Below, piece after piece: positions 51,713-61,050 of a stretch of 64,000 nt of DNA. Each line of letters starts with the position of its first letter. Positions within the stretch are counted from its first letter, which is position 1. The notes below the pieces were generated by a model. That model was not told the origin of the DNA and ran no database searches. It was given only the letters and a program-made list of their open reading frames with translations. Both the position numbers and the translations under genes were made by a program. This DNA comes from Streptomyces sp. NBC_01241 (lineage in GTDB: Bacteria > Actinomycetota > Actinomycetes > Streptomycetales > Streptomycetaceae): contig NZ_CP108494.1 of assembly GCF_041435435.1 (NCBI RefSeq), forward strand, positions 8,590,501-8,654,500, read 5' to 3'.

Positions 51713-52123
51713 ATGAACATCGCACTCCAGTACTGTCACATCACCGTCAACGATATGGACGAGTCGCTCGCCTTCTACCGTGACGCGCTCGGCCTCGAGG
51801 TGCGCAACGACGTCGCCTCGGGCGGATTCCGCTGGGTCACCCTCGGCAGCGCGGCCCAACCGGACGTCGAGATCGTGGTCTCGGAACCGCACGCCGGTCG
51901 ATCCCAGGCCGATGGCGACGCGCTGCAGGAACTGCTCACCAAGGGTGTTCTGCCGCAAATCATCTTCCGCACCGATGATCTCGACGCAGCCTTCGAGAAG
52001 GTACGGGCATCCGGTGCCGAGGTGCTGCAGGAGCCCGTGGATCAGCCCTGGGGCCCGCGCGACTGCGCGTTCCGCGATCCGTCGGGCAATATGGTGCGCA
52101 TCTCGCAGGGGACGAAAGCGTAG
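51713..52123 (+). CDS. VOC-family (glyoxalase/bleomycin resistance-like) protein
   Basis: 136 residues with two beta-alpha-beta-beta-beta units: YCHITVNDMDESLAFYRDALGLEVRND ... FRWVTLGSAAQPDVEIVVSE, and LPQIIFRTDDLDAAFEKVRASGAEVLQEPVDQPWGPRDCAFRDPSGNMVRISQG. Candidate metal ligands are the first His and the Glu of VEIVVSE, as in other VOC metalloproteins. TAGCGT sits seven bases before the ATG inside the araC end, so a leaderless transcript is possible. Paired with AraC; probably an antibiotic-binding or isomerase role, not decided. Confidence 0.92.
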   Translation: MNIALQYCHITVNDMDESLAFYRDALGLEVRNDVASGGFRWVTLGSAAQPDVEIVVSEPHAGRSQADGDALQELLTKGVLPQIIFRTDDLDAAFEKVRASGAEVLQEPVDQPWGPRDCAFRDPSGNMVRISQGTKA

Positions 52124-52264
52124 CTTCGGCCGCGCGTCCTCGATCACGCGTCACGGCGGGCCGAAGGTTTCTTGACCGAGAGGTTCGGCCCCAGGCCCCG
52201 GATGTGTCGACGGCGGGTCCGCCGCGGCAGCGGGTGGTGACGAAGCCGATGACGGACGGGGAAG

Positions 52265-52305
52265 CCCGCAGTCCCGGCGGTTCAAGCAACCGCCGGGACT
52301 GCGGG
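52265..52305. terminator. Very strong perfect hairpin after the VOC gene
   Basis: CCCGCAGTCCCGGCGGTT pairs perfectly over 18 bp with AACCGCCGGGACTGCGGG around a 5-base loop, 142 bases beyond the VOC stop. It is a bidirectional terminator or a mobile palindrome. No T-run follows. Confidence 0.7.
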
Positions 52306-52905
52306 GCGCAACCCGGCCACGCAACACTGGCCGTGCCGGACGCCCCGGCCTACGGGCAGATTCCGTACCGGTCCGTGCGTCTTCGCCCTGCCCCGCCCGT
52401 GGCTCCCGGGAACGAGTGGCACGCGGGTGGCAGGAGCAGCTCGAGCTGCCGTTCGAGCACCTCACACTCACCCGGGTCACGGTTTGAACGAACCGCCCAC
52501 CAGGCGACGCTGATACCCAGGATAAAGCTCCTCGGGCACGGACGGGGTGTCGCGCCCCGCTACGACACCCCAAGGGGCCCTTGCCCCGCACCAACAGCCG
52601 TCCTTACCAACATGAAGCCGCCCGCCACCAGTACCTCCGGACGGTGCCGGCGCATCGCAGGCACGATGTTCCCGCGCAGCGGCAGGCCCGTCTCGACGAC
52701 CCGTCGGCAGGGCCGAGGCACTCGACCACGTCGACGCTGCGCGCGTGTACCCCCCCGCCGCCCCGGGTTTGGCCGGCGGTGTCGTCTGGAGCCACTCGTG
52801 ACTCCCTTCACGGCGCTCCGGCGGACGTGCTCCGGTTACGTTCTGATCAAGGCCGTCCGCGACCCTTGTGCGCCACGTCACCTCGGCATACGTTTCGTGC
52901 CACAC
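52306..52905. other. Gene-free region upstream of the amine operon regulator
   Basis: 600 bases. A minus-strand open frame ending ...VPEELYPGYQRRLVGGSFKP exists near 52480-52560, but the rest of it is Arg/Pro/Gly noise and no family is recognised. The right end should carry the promoter of the XRE-cupin gene. Nothing else supported. Confidence 0.45.
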
Positions 52906-52926
52906 CAGCGAACAAAGTGTTCGCTG
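52906..52926. promoter_or_regulatory. Candidate operator of the XRE-cupin regulator
   Basis: CAGCGAACA and TGTTCGCTG are perfect 9-bp inverted arms around AAG, centred 33 bases before the regulator ATG. This placement and symmetry fit autoregulation by a dimeric HTH protein. Confidence 0.65.
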
Positions 52927-52948
52927 ACATCACATCAGGTGTTTACTC

Positions 52949-53551
52949 ATGGCGGAGTCACCACTTTCCACTCCCTCCGAGGACGGATCCGACGCGCTCG
53001 CCGACGAGGCGCTGGGTGCCCGCATCCGGGAGTACCGCATGAAGCGGCGCATGTCGCTGCGTGCCTTGGGGGCGGCTGCCCAGGCGAGCCCGGGCTTCCT
53101 CAGCCAGTTGGAGCGCGGGCAGGCCAACGCCTCCATCGGAATGCTGCGGCGCATCGCGGCGGCGCTCGGCCTCACCGTGGCCGACCTCTTCGACCAGAGC
53201 GGCCCCGCAGGGCCGCGAGTCGTACGGCGCGCCGACCGGCCGAAGCTGCAGACCGCCCCGGGGAGCCGGAAGTTCCTGATCTCCCAACGGCCGCTCGGTC
53301 ATCTGGAGGTGTACGCGGGCGAGTTCGAACCGGGAGCCTCCACCGGCGACGACGCCTACACCCACGGGGACTCGCAGGAGATCCTCCTGGTGGTCAGCGG
53401 CGGCGTCCGGATCGAACTGGACGGTCACCCCCGCGTTCTGCATGCCGGCGACAGCATCGAGTACCTGTCCTCCACCCCGCACCGGGTCGTCAACGACGGT
53501 GAGACGCCTGCCGAGATCCTCTGGATCATCAGTCCGCCGACACCGGACTGA
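52949..53551 (+). CDS. XRE-family regulator with cupin sensor (PuuR-like)
   Basis: 200 residues. HTH_3 at about 24-77: GARIREYRMKRRMSLRALGAAAQASPGFLSQLERGQANASIGMLRRIAAALGLTVADLF. C-terminal cupin_2 at about 118-195: YAGEFEPGASTGDDAYTHGDSQEILLVVSGGVRIELDGHPRVLHAGDSIEYLSSTPHRVVNDGETPAEILWIISPP, with metal-ligand-like His/Glu residues. This architecture is that of PuuR and related regulators of polyamine and amine catabolism. It stands directly before the transport and oxidation operon, 71 bases from the binding-protein gene. Confidence 0.92.
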   Translation: MAESPLSTPSEDGSDALADEALGARIREYRMKRRMSLRALGAAAQASPGFLSQLERGQANASIGMLRRIAAALGLTVADLFDQSGPAGPRVVRRADRPKLQTAPGSRKFLISQRPLGHLEVYAGEFEPGASTGDDAYTHGDSQEILLVVSGGVRIELDGHPRVLHAGDSIEYLSSTPHRVVNDGETPAEILWIISPPTPD

Positions 53552-53622
53552 CCCCCGCTCTCTTTTTCCCTTCCCTCCTCTCTTCACCTCCCCGTCTTCA
53601 TCCCTCGCTCTGGAGCACGACC

Positions 53623-54744
53623 ATGCCCGAAAAGACCGGACGAACCGTCGGAAAAGTCGCAGCCTGCGGCGCACTGCTGCTGGCCCTCACCGCCTGCTCG
53701 GGCGGTGCCCCCGCCGCCCGAGACATCGATCTCGGCCCCGGCCCGGCCGCCGCGGGCACCGTGAAGAAGGGCGCCCTCGACGGCGTCACCCTCACGTTCG
53801 CCTCCTACGGCGGCATCTACCAGGACGGTCAGGAGACCGCCGCGGTCAAGCCGTTCGCCACCGAATCCGGCGCGAAGATGCTCTCGGACGGCCCCACCGA
53901 CTACACCAAGCTCAAGGCACAGGTCGACTCCGGCAACGTCACATGGGACGTGGTGGACACCGACGCCATCTGGGCCGAACGGCAGTGCGGGAAGCTCCTC
54001 ATGCCGCTCGACACCAGCATCGTCGACACCTCGAAGCTGCCCAAGGACATGGTGGGCAAGTGCTCGGTGCCGGCCATGACCTACGGCATGGTGCTCATGT
54101 ACGACACGTCCAAGTTCGGCGCCAACCCGCCCAAGGACTGGGCGGACTTCTTCGACACCGCCAAATTCCCCGGCAAGCGCGCCATACCCGGCGTGGCGTC
54201 GGACGCGGCCCCCGGCCCGCTGGAGGCGGCACTGATCGCGGACGGGGTCGCACCCGACAAGCTCTTCCCGCTCGACGTCGACCGCGGCCTGAAGAAGCTC
54301 ACCGACGTCCGCTCCTCCCTGGTCTTCTGGGACACCGGTGCGCGATCCCAGCAACTGCTGGAGTCGGGCGAGGTGTCGATGGCGATGGTGTGGACCGGCC
54401 GTGCCTACTCGGCCGTGAAGAACGGCGCGAAGTTCGCCCCGCAGTGGAACCAGTTCATGCCGGTCTCCGACTCCCTCGCCGTGCCCAAGAACGCCAGGAA
54501 CCCCAAGGCGTCCATGGCCCTGATCAACTACTATCTGGGCGCCGGCCAACAGGCCAGGCTCACCGAGCTGACCTCCTACTCGCCGATCAACTCCGAGGCC
54601 GAGCCGAAGATCGACGCGGCCGCCTCCGCGTACCTGACCTCCACGCCCGAGCGCCAGGCGAAGGCCCTCAAGCTGGACAACGCCTGGTGGGCGCAGAACC
54701 AGGAACAGATCATCCAGAAGTGGTCCGACTGGCTGGCGCGCTGA
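53623..54744 (+). CDS. ABC importer substrate-binding lipoprotein (spermidine/putrescine PotD-type)
   Basis: 373 residues. Lipoprotein signal: VAACGALLLALTACSGG, lipobox LTAC. Mature part has the SBP_bac PotD-like layout: VTLTFASYGGIYQDGQETAAVKPFATESGAKM, then WDVVDTDAIWAERQCGKLLMPLD, AMTYGMVLMYDTSKFG, NPPKDWADFFDTAKFPGKRAIPG, and AMVWTGRAYSAVKNGAKFAPQWNQ. The Asp/Glu/Trp set needed for a polyamine is only partly obvious, so the ligand may be a polyamine or another cationic amine. First structural gene of the operon. Confidence 0.92.
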   Translation: MPEKTGRTVGKVAACGALLLALTACSGGAPAARDIDLGPGPAAAGTVKKGALDGVTLTFASYGGIYQDGQETAAVKPFATESGAKMLSDGPTDYTKLKAQVDSGNVTWDVVDTDAIWAERQCGKLLMPLDTSIVDTSKLPKDMVGKCSVPAMTYGMVLMYDTSKFGANPPKDWADFFDTAKFPGKRAIPGVASDAAPGPLEAALIADGVAPDKLFPLDVDRGLKKLTDVRSSLVFWDTGARSQQLLESGEVSMAMVWTGRAYSAVKNGAKFAPQWNQFMPVSDSLAVPKNARNPKASMALINYYLGAGQQARLTELTSYSPINSEAEPKIDAAASAYLTSTPERQAKALKLDNAWWAQNQEQIIQKWSDWLAR

Positions 54745-54747
54745 CCC

Positions 54748-55623
54748 ATGACCGCCCTGATCGAGATCGCCGCCCCGGCCGCCGGCCGGCGCCCCAAGGA
54801 CACCGGTGACCGGTGGGGATGGCTGCTGCTGCCGGCGCTGCTGTTGCTGGCTGTGCTGTTCCTCGTGCCGCTGGGCCTGATGGCCTGGCGCAGCGTCACC
54901 GACCCGGCACCCGGCGCGGGCAACTACTCCTGGTTCTTCACCAGCGACGTCGCCCTCGCCACCCTGGTCCGTACGCTGGCCGTCGGCGCCGTCGTCACCC
55001 TGGTGACGCTGGTGCTCTCCTATCCCTACGCCTACCTGATGACCGTGGTCGGCGCCCGCGCGCGGGTCTGGCTCACCCTGCTCGTACTGCTGCCGTTCTG
55101 GACGAGCCTGATGGTGCGCACTTTCGCGTGGGTGGTGCTGCTGCAGGACAGCGGCGTCGTCAACCAGTTGCTCGGCACCGTGGGGATGGGTCCGCTGCAG
55201 CTGATCCGTACCCCCACCGGGGTGGTGATCGGCATGACGCAGGTGCTGATGCCGTTCATGGTGCTGCCGCTGTACGCCGTGATGAGCGGTATCGACCGGC
55301 GGCTGCTGGACGCCGCGCAGGGCATGGGGGCGCGCCCCGCCACCGCGTTCCTGCGGGTGTTCGTCCCCCTGTCGCTGCCCGGCGTAGGCGCCGGCGCGCT
55401 GACCGTGTTCATTACCTCGCTCGGCTTCTACGTGACGCCCGCCCTGCTGGGCTCGCCCGACCAGGCGCTGATCTCGCAGCAGATCTTCACCCAGGTCAAC
55501 GGGCTGCTCGCGTGGGGCAGGGGCGGCGCGATGGGCGTGGTGCTGCTGGCGGTCACGCTGGTCCTGCTGGGACTGGTCGGCGTCGTCCTGCGGCTCACCC
55601 GTACCCGTGGAGGTGTCCGATGA
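54748..55623 (+). CDS. ABC importer permease (PotB-type)
   Basis: 291 residues, six membrane helices, starting with LLLPALLLLAVLFLVPLGLMAWRSVTDP. The EAA loop is visible as MSGIDRRLLDAAQGMGARPATAFLRVFVPLSLPGVGAG. It forms half of the channel for the binding protein encoded just upstream (3-base gap) and overlaps the next permease by ATGA. Confidence 0.92.
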   Translation: MTALIEIAAPAAGRRPKDTGDRWGWLLLPALLLLAVLFLVPLGLMAWRSVTDPAPGAGNYSWFFTSDVALATLVRTLAVGAVVTLVTLVLSYPYAYLMTVVGARARVWLTLLVLLPFWTSLMVRTFAWVVLLQDSGVVNQLLGTVGMGPLQLIRTPTGVVIGMTQVLMPFMVLPLYAVMSGIDRRLLDAAQGMGARPATAFLRVFVPLSLPGVGAGALTVFITSLGFYVTPALLGSPDQALISQQIFTQVNGLLAWGRGGAMGVVLLAVTLVLLGLVGVVLRLTRTRGGVR

Positions 55624-56411
55624 GGACCGGCCCCGCGCGGATCGCGCTCTGGGCGTTCAGCGTGCTGGTGGGCTTCTGGCTCATCGCACCGACGCTCGTG
55701 GTGATCCCGCTCAGCTTTACCGACAAGGCGTCCCTGGTGTTCCCGCCGACCGGTTGGTCCGGCCGCTGGTACACCAACTTCTTCACCGACCCCCGGTGGA
55801 CCGAGGCGCTGCTCTCCTCGCTGCAGGTGGGCGTCCTGGTCGCGGTGGTGGCCACCGTGCTGGGCACCGCCGCCGCGATCGCGCTCACCCGGTCCGGCTC
55901 GCGCTGGGCGAAGTCGTCCTACGGGCTGCTGCTCGCCCCGATGATCGTGCCCACCGTGGTCGTGGCCATCGGCGTGTACGCGCTGTTCCTCCAGTACGGC
56001 CTGCTGGGCACGCTGTTCGGCTTCGTCACCGCCCACACCGTCCTCGCGCTGCCGTTCGTGATCATTCCGGTGACGGCGAGTCTGCGCGGCTTCGACCGGC
56101 GGCTCGAGGACGCCGCACTGATCTGCGGCGCCAGCCGGTGGGGTGCGATCCGTCAGGTGACGTTGCCTCAGATCGCCCCCGGAGTCGTCTCCGGCGCCCT
56201 GTTCGCCTTCGTCACCAGCTTCGACGAGGTGGTGGTCTCACTGTTCATCCAGAGCCCCTACCTGCAGACCCTGCCGGTGATGATGTTCGCCAGCGTGACC
56301 CGGGACACCGATCCCACCATCGCCGCGGCCGCCACCCTGATCATCGCCTTCACCACGGTGCTCGTACTGGCCGCCACCTTCGCCACCTCCAGGAGGAACC
56401 GTGTCCGCTGA
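55620..56411 (+). CDS. ABC importer permease (PotC-type)
   Basis: 263 residues from ATG 55620, inside the stop of the previous permease. Six helices; EAA loop LRGFDRRLEDAALICGASRWGAIRQVTLPQIAPGVVSG. Motif LYGLL... near FLQYGLLGTLFGFVTAHTVLALPFVIIPV is typical of PotC. The 3' end overlaps the ATPase gene by 11 bases. Confidence 0.92.
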   Translation: MRTGPARIALWAFSVLVGFWLIAPTLVVIPLSFTDKASLVFPPTGWSGRWYTNFFTDPRWTEALLSSLQVGVLVAVVATVLGTAAAIALTRSGSRWAKSSYGLLLAPMIVPTVVVAIGVYALFLQYGLLGTLFGFVTAHTVLALPFVIIPVTASLRGFDRRLEDAALICGASRWGAIRQVTLPQIAPGVVSGALFAFVTSFDEVVVSLFIQSPYLQTLPVMMFASVTRDTDPTIAAAATLIIAFTTVLVLAATFATSRRNRVR

Positions 56412-57579
56412 GACCAGTCTCATCAAGGCGCGCGGAGCCCGCATCGAACTGGCGCAGGTGCGCAAGGAGTACGCGGACTCCGTCGCCGTCGACGACGTCT
56501 CCCTGGTCATCGAACCGGGCGAGTTCATGACCCTGCTGGGCCCCAGCGGCTCAGGCAAGACCACCACCCTCAACATCATCGCCGGGTTCACCGCCGCCAC
56601 CTCGGGCACGCTGACCATCGGCGGTGTCCAGATGCAGGACCTGCCACCGCACCGGCGCGACATCGGCATGGTCTTCCAGCACTACGCGCTCTTCCCGCAC
56701 ATGACGGTGGCCCAGAACGTCGCCTTCCCGCTGAAGCAGCGCAAGGTCCCCAAGGCCCGCCGCACCCAACTGGTCGAGGCGGCCCTGGAGACCGTACGGC
56801 TCGGCGGCTACGGCCACCGCAGGCCCAGCGAACTGTCCGGCGGACAGCAGCAACGGGTCGCCCTGGCCCGGGCCGTGGTGTACGAGCCCAGGGTGCTGCT
56901 GATGGACGAGCCGCTCGGCGCGCTCGACAAGAAGCTGCGCGAATCGCTCCAGCTGGAGATCAAGCGGGTGCACCAAGAGATCGGCTCGACCTTCGTCTTC
57001 GTCACCCACGACCAGGAAGAAGCGCTGGTCCTCTCGGACCGTATCGCGGTCTTCGACGACGGGGGCATCCAGCAGGTCGGCACCGCGAGCGAACTGTACG
57101 AGAAGCCCCGCAGCCTGTTCGTCGCCGAGTTCCTCGGCGAGTCCTCCACCGTGCGGGGAAGGATCGAACCGGACGGCGACGACTCGTGCCTGCGGGTCGG
57201 CGACCGCACCGTACGTGCACCCGGCCGGCCCGCCGACGGCACCGGCACCGACGCCGCCGTCGTCATCCGCCCCGAGCACCTGCGGGTGCAGGCCGCCGAC
57301 GCACCGGTCGCCCCCGGGGCCAACGCCCTGCCGGCCCGGGTGACCCAGGAGATCTACCTGGGCTCCGGCCGCAAGCTCGAACTCGCCCTGCCCGACGGCA
57401 CCGTACTGCTCGCCCGCGAACAGGCCGACCGGCTGTCCGACGCCCACCACGGCGACGAGGTCACCGTCGTCTGGGACGTCGAGCGAGGCGTCCTGCTCGG
57501 TGACACGCCCGGCACCACCCACACACCCACCCCCGCCGGCCGGACCCCCGCCGGCGTCGCACAGGAGAGCGGCCGATGA
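56401..57579 (+). CDS. ABC importer ATP-binding protein (PotA-type)
   Basis: 392 residues from GTG 56401. Walker A GPSGSGKTT, Q-loop MVFQHYALFPHM, signature LSGGQQQRVALARA, Walker B VLLMDEPLGALD, switch His FVTHDQEEAL. C-terminal TOBE domain (IRPEHLRV... TQEIYLGSGRKLELALPDGT) as in polyamine and MalK-like importers. It energises the two permeases. Confidence 0.94.
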   Translation: MSAETSLIKARGARIELAQVRKEYADSVAVDDVSLVIEPGEFMTLLGPSGSGKTTTLNIIAGFTAATSGTLTIGGVQMQDLPPHRRDIGMVFQHYALFPHMTVAQNVAFPLKQRKVPKARRTQLVEAALETVRLGGYGHRRPSELSGGQQQRVALARAVVYEPRVLLMDEPLGALDKKLRESLQLEIKRVHQEIGSTFVFVTHDQEEALVLSDRIAVFDDGGIQQVGTASELYEKPRSLFVAEFLGESSTVRGRIEPDGDDSCLRVGDRTVRAPGRPADGTGTDAAVVIRPEHLRVQAADAPVAPGANALPARVTQEIYLGSGRKLELALPDGTVLLAREQADRLSDAHHGDEVTVVWDVERGVLLGDTPGTTHTPTPAGRTPAGVAQESGR

Positions 57580-58982
57580 GCACCGCAACACCCGCCACCA
57601 GCCCCACCTTCGTCAACGGCGACGTCTCCTTCTGGTTCAGGGAGGGCGGCATTCCCACCCGCCGCCCGGCACTCCCCGGTGACCTGGACGTGGACGTCGC
57701 GCTCGTCGGCGGCGGCTACACCGCACTGTGGACGGCGTACTACCTCAAGCAGGCCCAGCCCGACCTGCGGATCGCCGTACTGGAGAAGGAGTTCGCCGGC
57801 TTCGGGGCCTCCGGCCGCAACGGCGGCTGGCTCAGCGCCGAGCCGCCCGGCCAGATGCGCCGCTACGCCAAGGCACACGGCCATGAGCCGTCCGTCGCCA
57901 TGCAGCGCGAGATGTTCTCCTCGGTCGACGAGGTCGTCCGCGTCGCCGCCGAGGAAGGCATCGAGGCGGACATCCAGAAGGACGGTCTGCTCCACGTCGC
58001 CACCAACGCCGCGCAGGAACGCCGGCTGCGCGACCGGCTGCCGTCGATGCGCGCCGAAGGCTGGGGCGAGGACGACCTGGTCGAACTGGACCGCGACGAA
58101 CTCGCCGAACGCGTCCACGTCGCCGGCGCCCGCAGCGCCCAGTGGAGCCCGCACTGCGCCCGCATCCAGCCGGCCAAGCTGGTCCGGGGACTGGCCGACG
58201 TGGTCGAGCGGATGGGCGTCACCATCTACGAGAACACCGAAGTCACCGAGATCCGCCCGCACGAGGCCATCACGCCGCACGGCACCGTCCGGGCGTCGTT
58301 CGTGATCCGGGCCCTGGAGGGCTTCACCTCCGGGCTGCGCGGACACCGCCGGTCGTGGCTGCCCATGAACAGCAGCATGATCGTCACCGAGCCGCTGCCC
58401 GCCGCCGTGTGGGAGGAGATCGGCTGGCGCGGAGCCGAACTGATCGGCGACGAGGCGAACTCCTACTGCTACATCCAGCGCACCACCGACGGCCGGATCG
58501 CCATCGGCGGGCGCGGCATCCCGTACATGTTCGGTTCCCACGTCGACCAACGCGGCGAGACCCGGACCGCCACCCAGATGCAACTGCAGGCCATCCTGCG
58601 GCAGCACTTCCCGGCCACCCGGGACGTGGCGATCGACCACACCTGGTCCGGGGTGCTGGGCGTGCCGCGTGACTGGTGCGCCACCGTCCATGTGGACGAG
58701 CGGACCGGGCTGGGCTGGGCAGGCGGCTACGTCGGGCACGGCGTGACCACCACCAACCTCGCCGGACGCACCCTGCGCGACCTGATCCTGCGTCAGAAGA
58801 CGGACCTCACCCGGTTGCCCTGGGTCGGCCGCCAGGTGCGCGGCTGGGAACCGGAGCCGCTGCGCTGGCTCGGTGTGCGCAGCCTCTACGTCGCCTACCG
58901 CGCCGCCGACCGGCACGAGAACTCCGGCCTGGAGCGCACTTCCGCCATCGCACGCATCGCCAACGTCATCAGCGGCCGCTGA
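57576..58982 (+). CDS. FAD-dependent amine/amino-acid oxidase (DAO family, PuuB/OrdL-like)
   Basis: 468 residues; ATG overlaps the ATPase stop (ATGA). FAD-binding DVDVALVGGGYTALWTAYYLKQ at about 38-60, the second motif GFGASGRNGGWLSAEP with the conserved GRNGG, and C-terminal TWSGVLGVPRDWCATVHVDERTGLGWAGGYVGHGVTTTNLAGRTLRDLIL. This is the OrdL/PuuB group that oxidises amines such as gamma-glutamylputrescine to aldehydes with H2O2 release. No puuA-like glutamyl ligase or aldehyde dehydrogenase follows, so the substrate is probably different. Confidence 0.9.
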   Translation: MSTATPATSPTFVNGDVSFWFREGGIPTRRPALPGDLDVDVALVGGGYTALWTAYYLKQAQPDLRIAVLEKEFAGFGASGRNGGWLSAEPPGQMRRYAKAHGHEPSVAMQREMFSSVDEVVRVAAEEGIEADIQKDGLLHVATNAAQERRLRDRLPSMRAEGWGEDDLVELDRDELAERVHVAGARSAQWSPHCARIQPAKLVRGLADVVERMGVTIYENTEVTEIRPHEAITPHGTVRASFVIRALEGFTSGLRGHRRSWLPMNSSMIVTEPLPAAVWEEIGWRGAELIGDEANSYCYIQRTTDGRIAIGGRGIPYMFGSHVDQRGETRTATQMQLQAILRQHFPATRDVAIDHTWSGVLGVPRDWCATVHVDERTGLGWAGGYVGHGVTTTNLAGRTLRDLILRQKTDLTRLPWVGRQVRGWEPEPLRWLGVRSLYVAYRAADRHENSGLERTSAIARIANVISGR

Positions 58983-58997
58983 AAGGAGCCGATCCTC

Positions 58998-59384
58998 GTG
59001 AACACCCCTGCGAACACCACCGTCTTCCCCGTCGCCTTCCTCGCCGACGCGGTGACCACCGAACTGCCCGCCGCCTGTCCCAAGCCCACCAGCACCACCG
59101 GTCAGCAGGAGACCAGCCACACCCTGTGGACATCCCCCGACGGCCTCGTCGAGGTCGGCGTCTGGGAGTGCGACCCCGGCCACTTCACCGCCACCCGCGA
59201 GGGCTACGACGAGATCTGCCAGGTACTGTCCGGCACCGCCACCGTCGACACCGAAGGCGGCGAAAGAGTCGAACTGAGCCCCGGCTCCACCCTGGCCATG
59301 CCCGCCGGATGGCGCGGCACCTGGCAGGTCCACGAAACGATCCGCAAGGTGTACGTGGTGCGAACCCACCGGGCCGAAGCATGA
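58998..59384 (+). CDS. Cupin domain enzyme or sensor (ureidoglycine aminohydrolase-like fold)
   Basis: 128 residues from GTG 58998, GGAGC upstream. Single cupin: QQETSHTLWTSPDGLVEVGVWECDPGHFTATREGYDEICQVLSGTATVDTEGGERVELSPGSTLAMPAGWRGTWQVHETIRKVYVVRTHRAEA. The EYDEICQVLSGTATV pattern is the DUF861-type cupin found beside OrdL-like oxidases. It may act on, or bind, the oxidation product. Its stop overlaps the amidohydrolase start (ATGA). Confidence 0.88.
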   Translation: MNTPANTTVFPVAFLADAVTTELPAACPKPTSTTGQQETSHTLWTSPDGLVEVGVWECDPGHFTATREGYDEICQVLSGTATVDTEGGERVELSPGSTLAMPAGWRGTWQVHETIRKVYVVRTHRAEA

Positions 59385-61027
59385 CTCTCGTCCTGCACGG
59401 CGGCCAGGTGTGGACGGGCGACCCCTCACGGCCGCACGCGACCGCCGTCGCCGTGGCCGACGGCCGGATCACCGCCGTCGGCTCCGACACCGAAGTACGG
59501 GCGGCCGCCGGACAGGCGGCCGAAACCGTCGACCTGGCCGGCCGGACCGTGGTGCCCGGCCTCCAGGACGCGCACATCCACCCCGTCTGGGGCGCCATGG
59601 AGGCGCTGCGCTGCGACCTGACCGGCGCCGCCGACGCCGCACAGTGCACCGCCCTCGTCCGGGAGTACGCGGCGGCCGACCCCGGCCGTCCGTGGATCCT
59701 GGGCGGTGGCTGGGGCATGGACTGCTTCCCGGGCGGCTGGCCCACCAAGGAACTGCTGGACGCGGTCGTCCCGGACCGGCCGGTCTTCCTGCCCAACGCC
59801 GACCACCACTCGGCGTGGGTCAACTCGGTGGCGCTGGAACGCGCTGGGATCGACGCGTCCACACCGGACCCCGCGGCCGGGCGGATCGAGCGCGATGCGG
59901 CCGGCCGGCCCACCGGGGTGCTGCACGAGGCCGCGATGGACCTGGTTGCGCGGGTGCTGCCGCAGAACACTCCGGAGGACCAGCGCGCAGCGCTCGTCCA
60001 CGCCCAGGAGCACCTCTTCCGGTACGGCATCACGGGCTGGCAGGACGCCATCGTCGGCGCCTACGGCGGAGCCGGTGACACACTCGCCGCCTACCGCCGT
60101 GCGGACGCGGAAGGGCTGCTGAAGGCCCGGGTCACCGGCGCCCTGTGGTGGGACCGTGACCGCGGCCCGGAACAGCTGGACGATCTCCTGGCCCGGCGCG
60201 GCGAGCACGGCCGCCGGTTCCGGGCGGGCACGGTGAAGGTCATGCAGGACGGCGTGCTGGAGACCGGCACCGGCGCCCTGCTGGAGCCCTATCTCGACCA
60301 GTGCGGGTGCGCCACCGGCAACCTGGGCCACTCCAACGTGCCCGCCGAACTGCTCACGGAGGCGGTCACCCGGCTGGACGCGGCCGGCTTCCAGGTCCAC
60401 TTCCACGCGATCGGCGACCGCGCGGTCCGCGAGTGTCTGGACGCGGTCGCGGCTGCCTCGCGGGCCAATGGAGTGCGCGACCGACGCCACCACATCGCGC
60501 ATGTGCAACTGGTCGACGACGCGGACATCGGCCGGTTCGCCGAGCTGGGGGTGGCGGCCAACATCCAGTCCCTCTGGGCGACCCACCATCCGCAGACGGA
60601 CGAGCTGGTCGATCCGCTGCTGGGGGAGGAGCGCGCCCGGCGCCAATACCCCTTCCGCCGGCTGCTCGACAGCGGCGCCCGGCTCGCAGGCGGCAGCGAC
60701 TGGCCGGTGACCACGGCCGACCCCTGGCAGGCCATGCACGTCGCGGTGCACCGCACCGAACCACCCGGCTCGGCGCACGCCCACTGGCCGGGCTCCGACC
60801 GCCCGTACGGCCCCGAGCAGCGCCTGCGGCTCACCGACATCCTGCGCGCCTACACCGCCGGTTCGGCATGGGTGAACGGCAACGACGACGAGACCGGCTG
60901 CCTGCGCGAGGGCATGGCCGCGGACCTTGCGGTCCTCGACCGGGACCTCTTCGCCCCCGGCACGCCCGTGGCCGGCACCCGGGCCGTGCTCACCCTGGTG
61001 GCCGGAGAGGCGGTCCACAGCGAGTAG
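59381..61027 (+). CDS. YtcJ-like metal-dependent amidohydrolase
   Basis: 548 residues from ATG 59381. Amidohydrolase_3 features: VLHGGQVWTGDPSRPHATAVAVADGRITAVGSD; the metal pair DAHIHPVWG near 66; PNADHHSAWVNSVALERAGI; VKVMQDGVLETGTGAL, where the bridging acidic residue lies; FHFHAIGDRAVRECLDAV; and SDWPVTTADPW. YtcJ-type enzymes hydrolyse amide, lactam or ring C-N bonds. It closes the operon and is followed at once by a terminator. The likely role is to hydrolyse the cyclised or acylated product of the oxidase (inference). Confidence 0.92.
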   Translation: MTLVLHGGQVWTGDPSRPHATAVAVADGRITAVGSDTEVRAAAGQAAETVDLAGRTVVPGLQDAHIHPVWGAMEALRCDLTGAADAAQCTALVREYAAADPGRPWILGGGWGMDCFPGGWPTKELLDAVVPDRPVFLPNADHHSAWVNSVALERAGIDASTPDPAAGRIERDAAGRPTGVLHEAAMDLVARVLPQNTPEDQRAALVHAQEHLFRYGITGWQDAIVGAYGGAGDTLAAYRRADAEGLLKARVTGALWWDRDRGPEQLDDLLARRGEHGRRFRAGTVKVMQDGVLETGTGALLEPYLDQCGCATGNLGHSNVPAELLTEAVTRLDAAGFQVHFHAIGDRAVRECLDAVAAASRANGVRDRRHHIAHVQLVDDADIGRFAELGVAANIQSLWATHHPQTDELVDPLLGEERARRQYPFRRLLDSGARLAGGSDWPVTTADPWQAMHVAVHRTEPPGSAHAHWPGSDRPYGPEQRLRLTDILRAYTAGSAWVNGNDDETGCLREGMAADLAVLDRDLFAPGTPVAGTRAVLTLVAGEAVHSE

Positions 61028-61050
61028 ATACACAGCGGAGCAGGGGGAGA

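Noticed and set aside
52477..52905. Minus-strand open frame upstream of the XRE-cupin gene
   Set aside because: Only the last 20 residues look protein-like; the rest is low-quality translation of GC-rich DNA.
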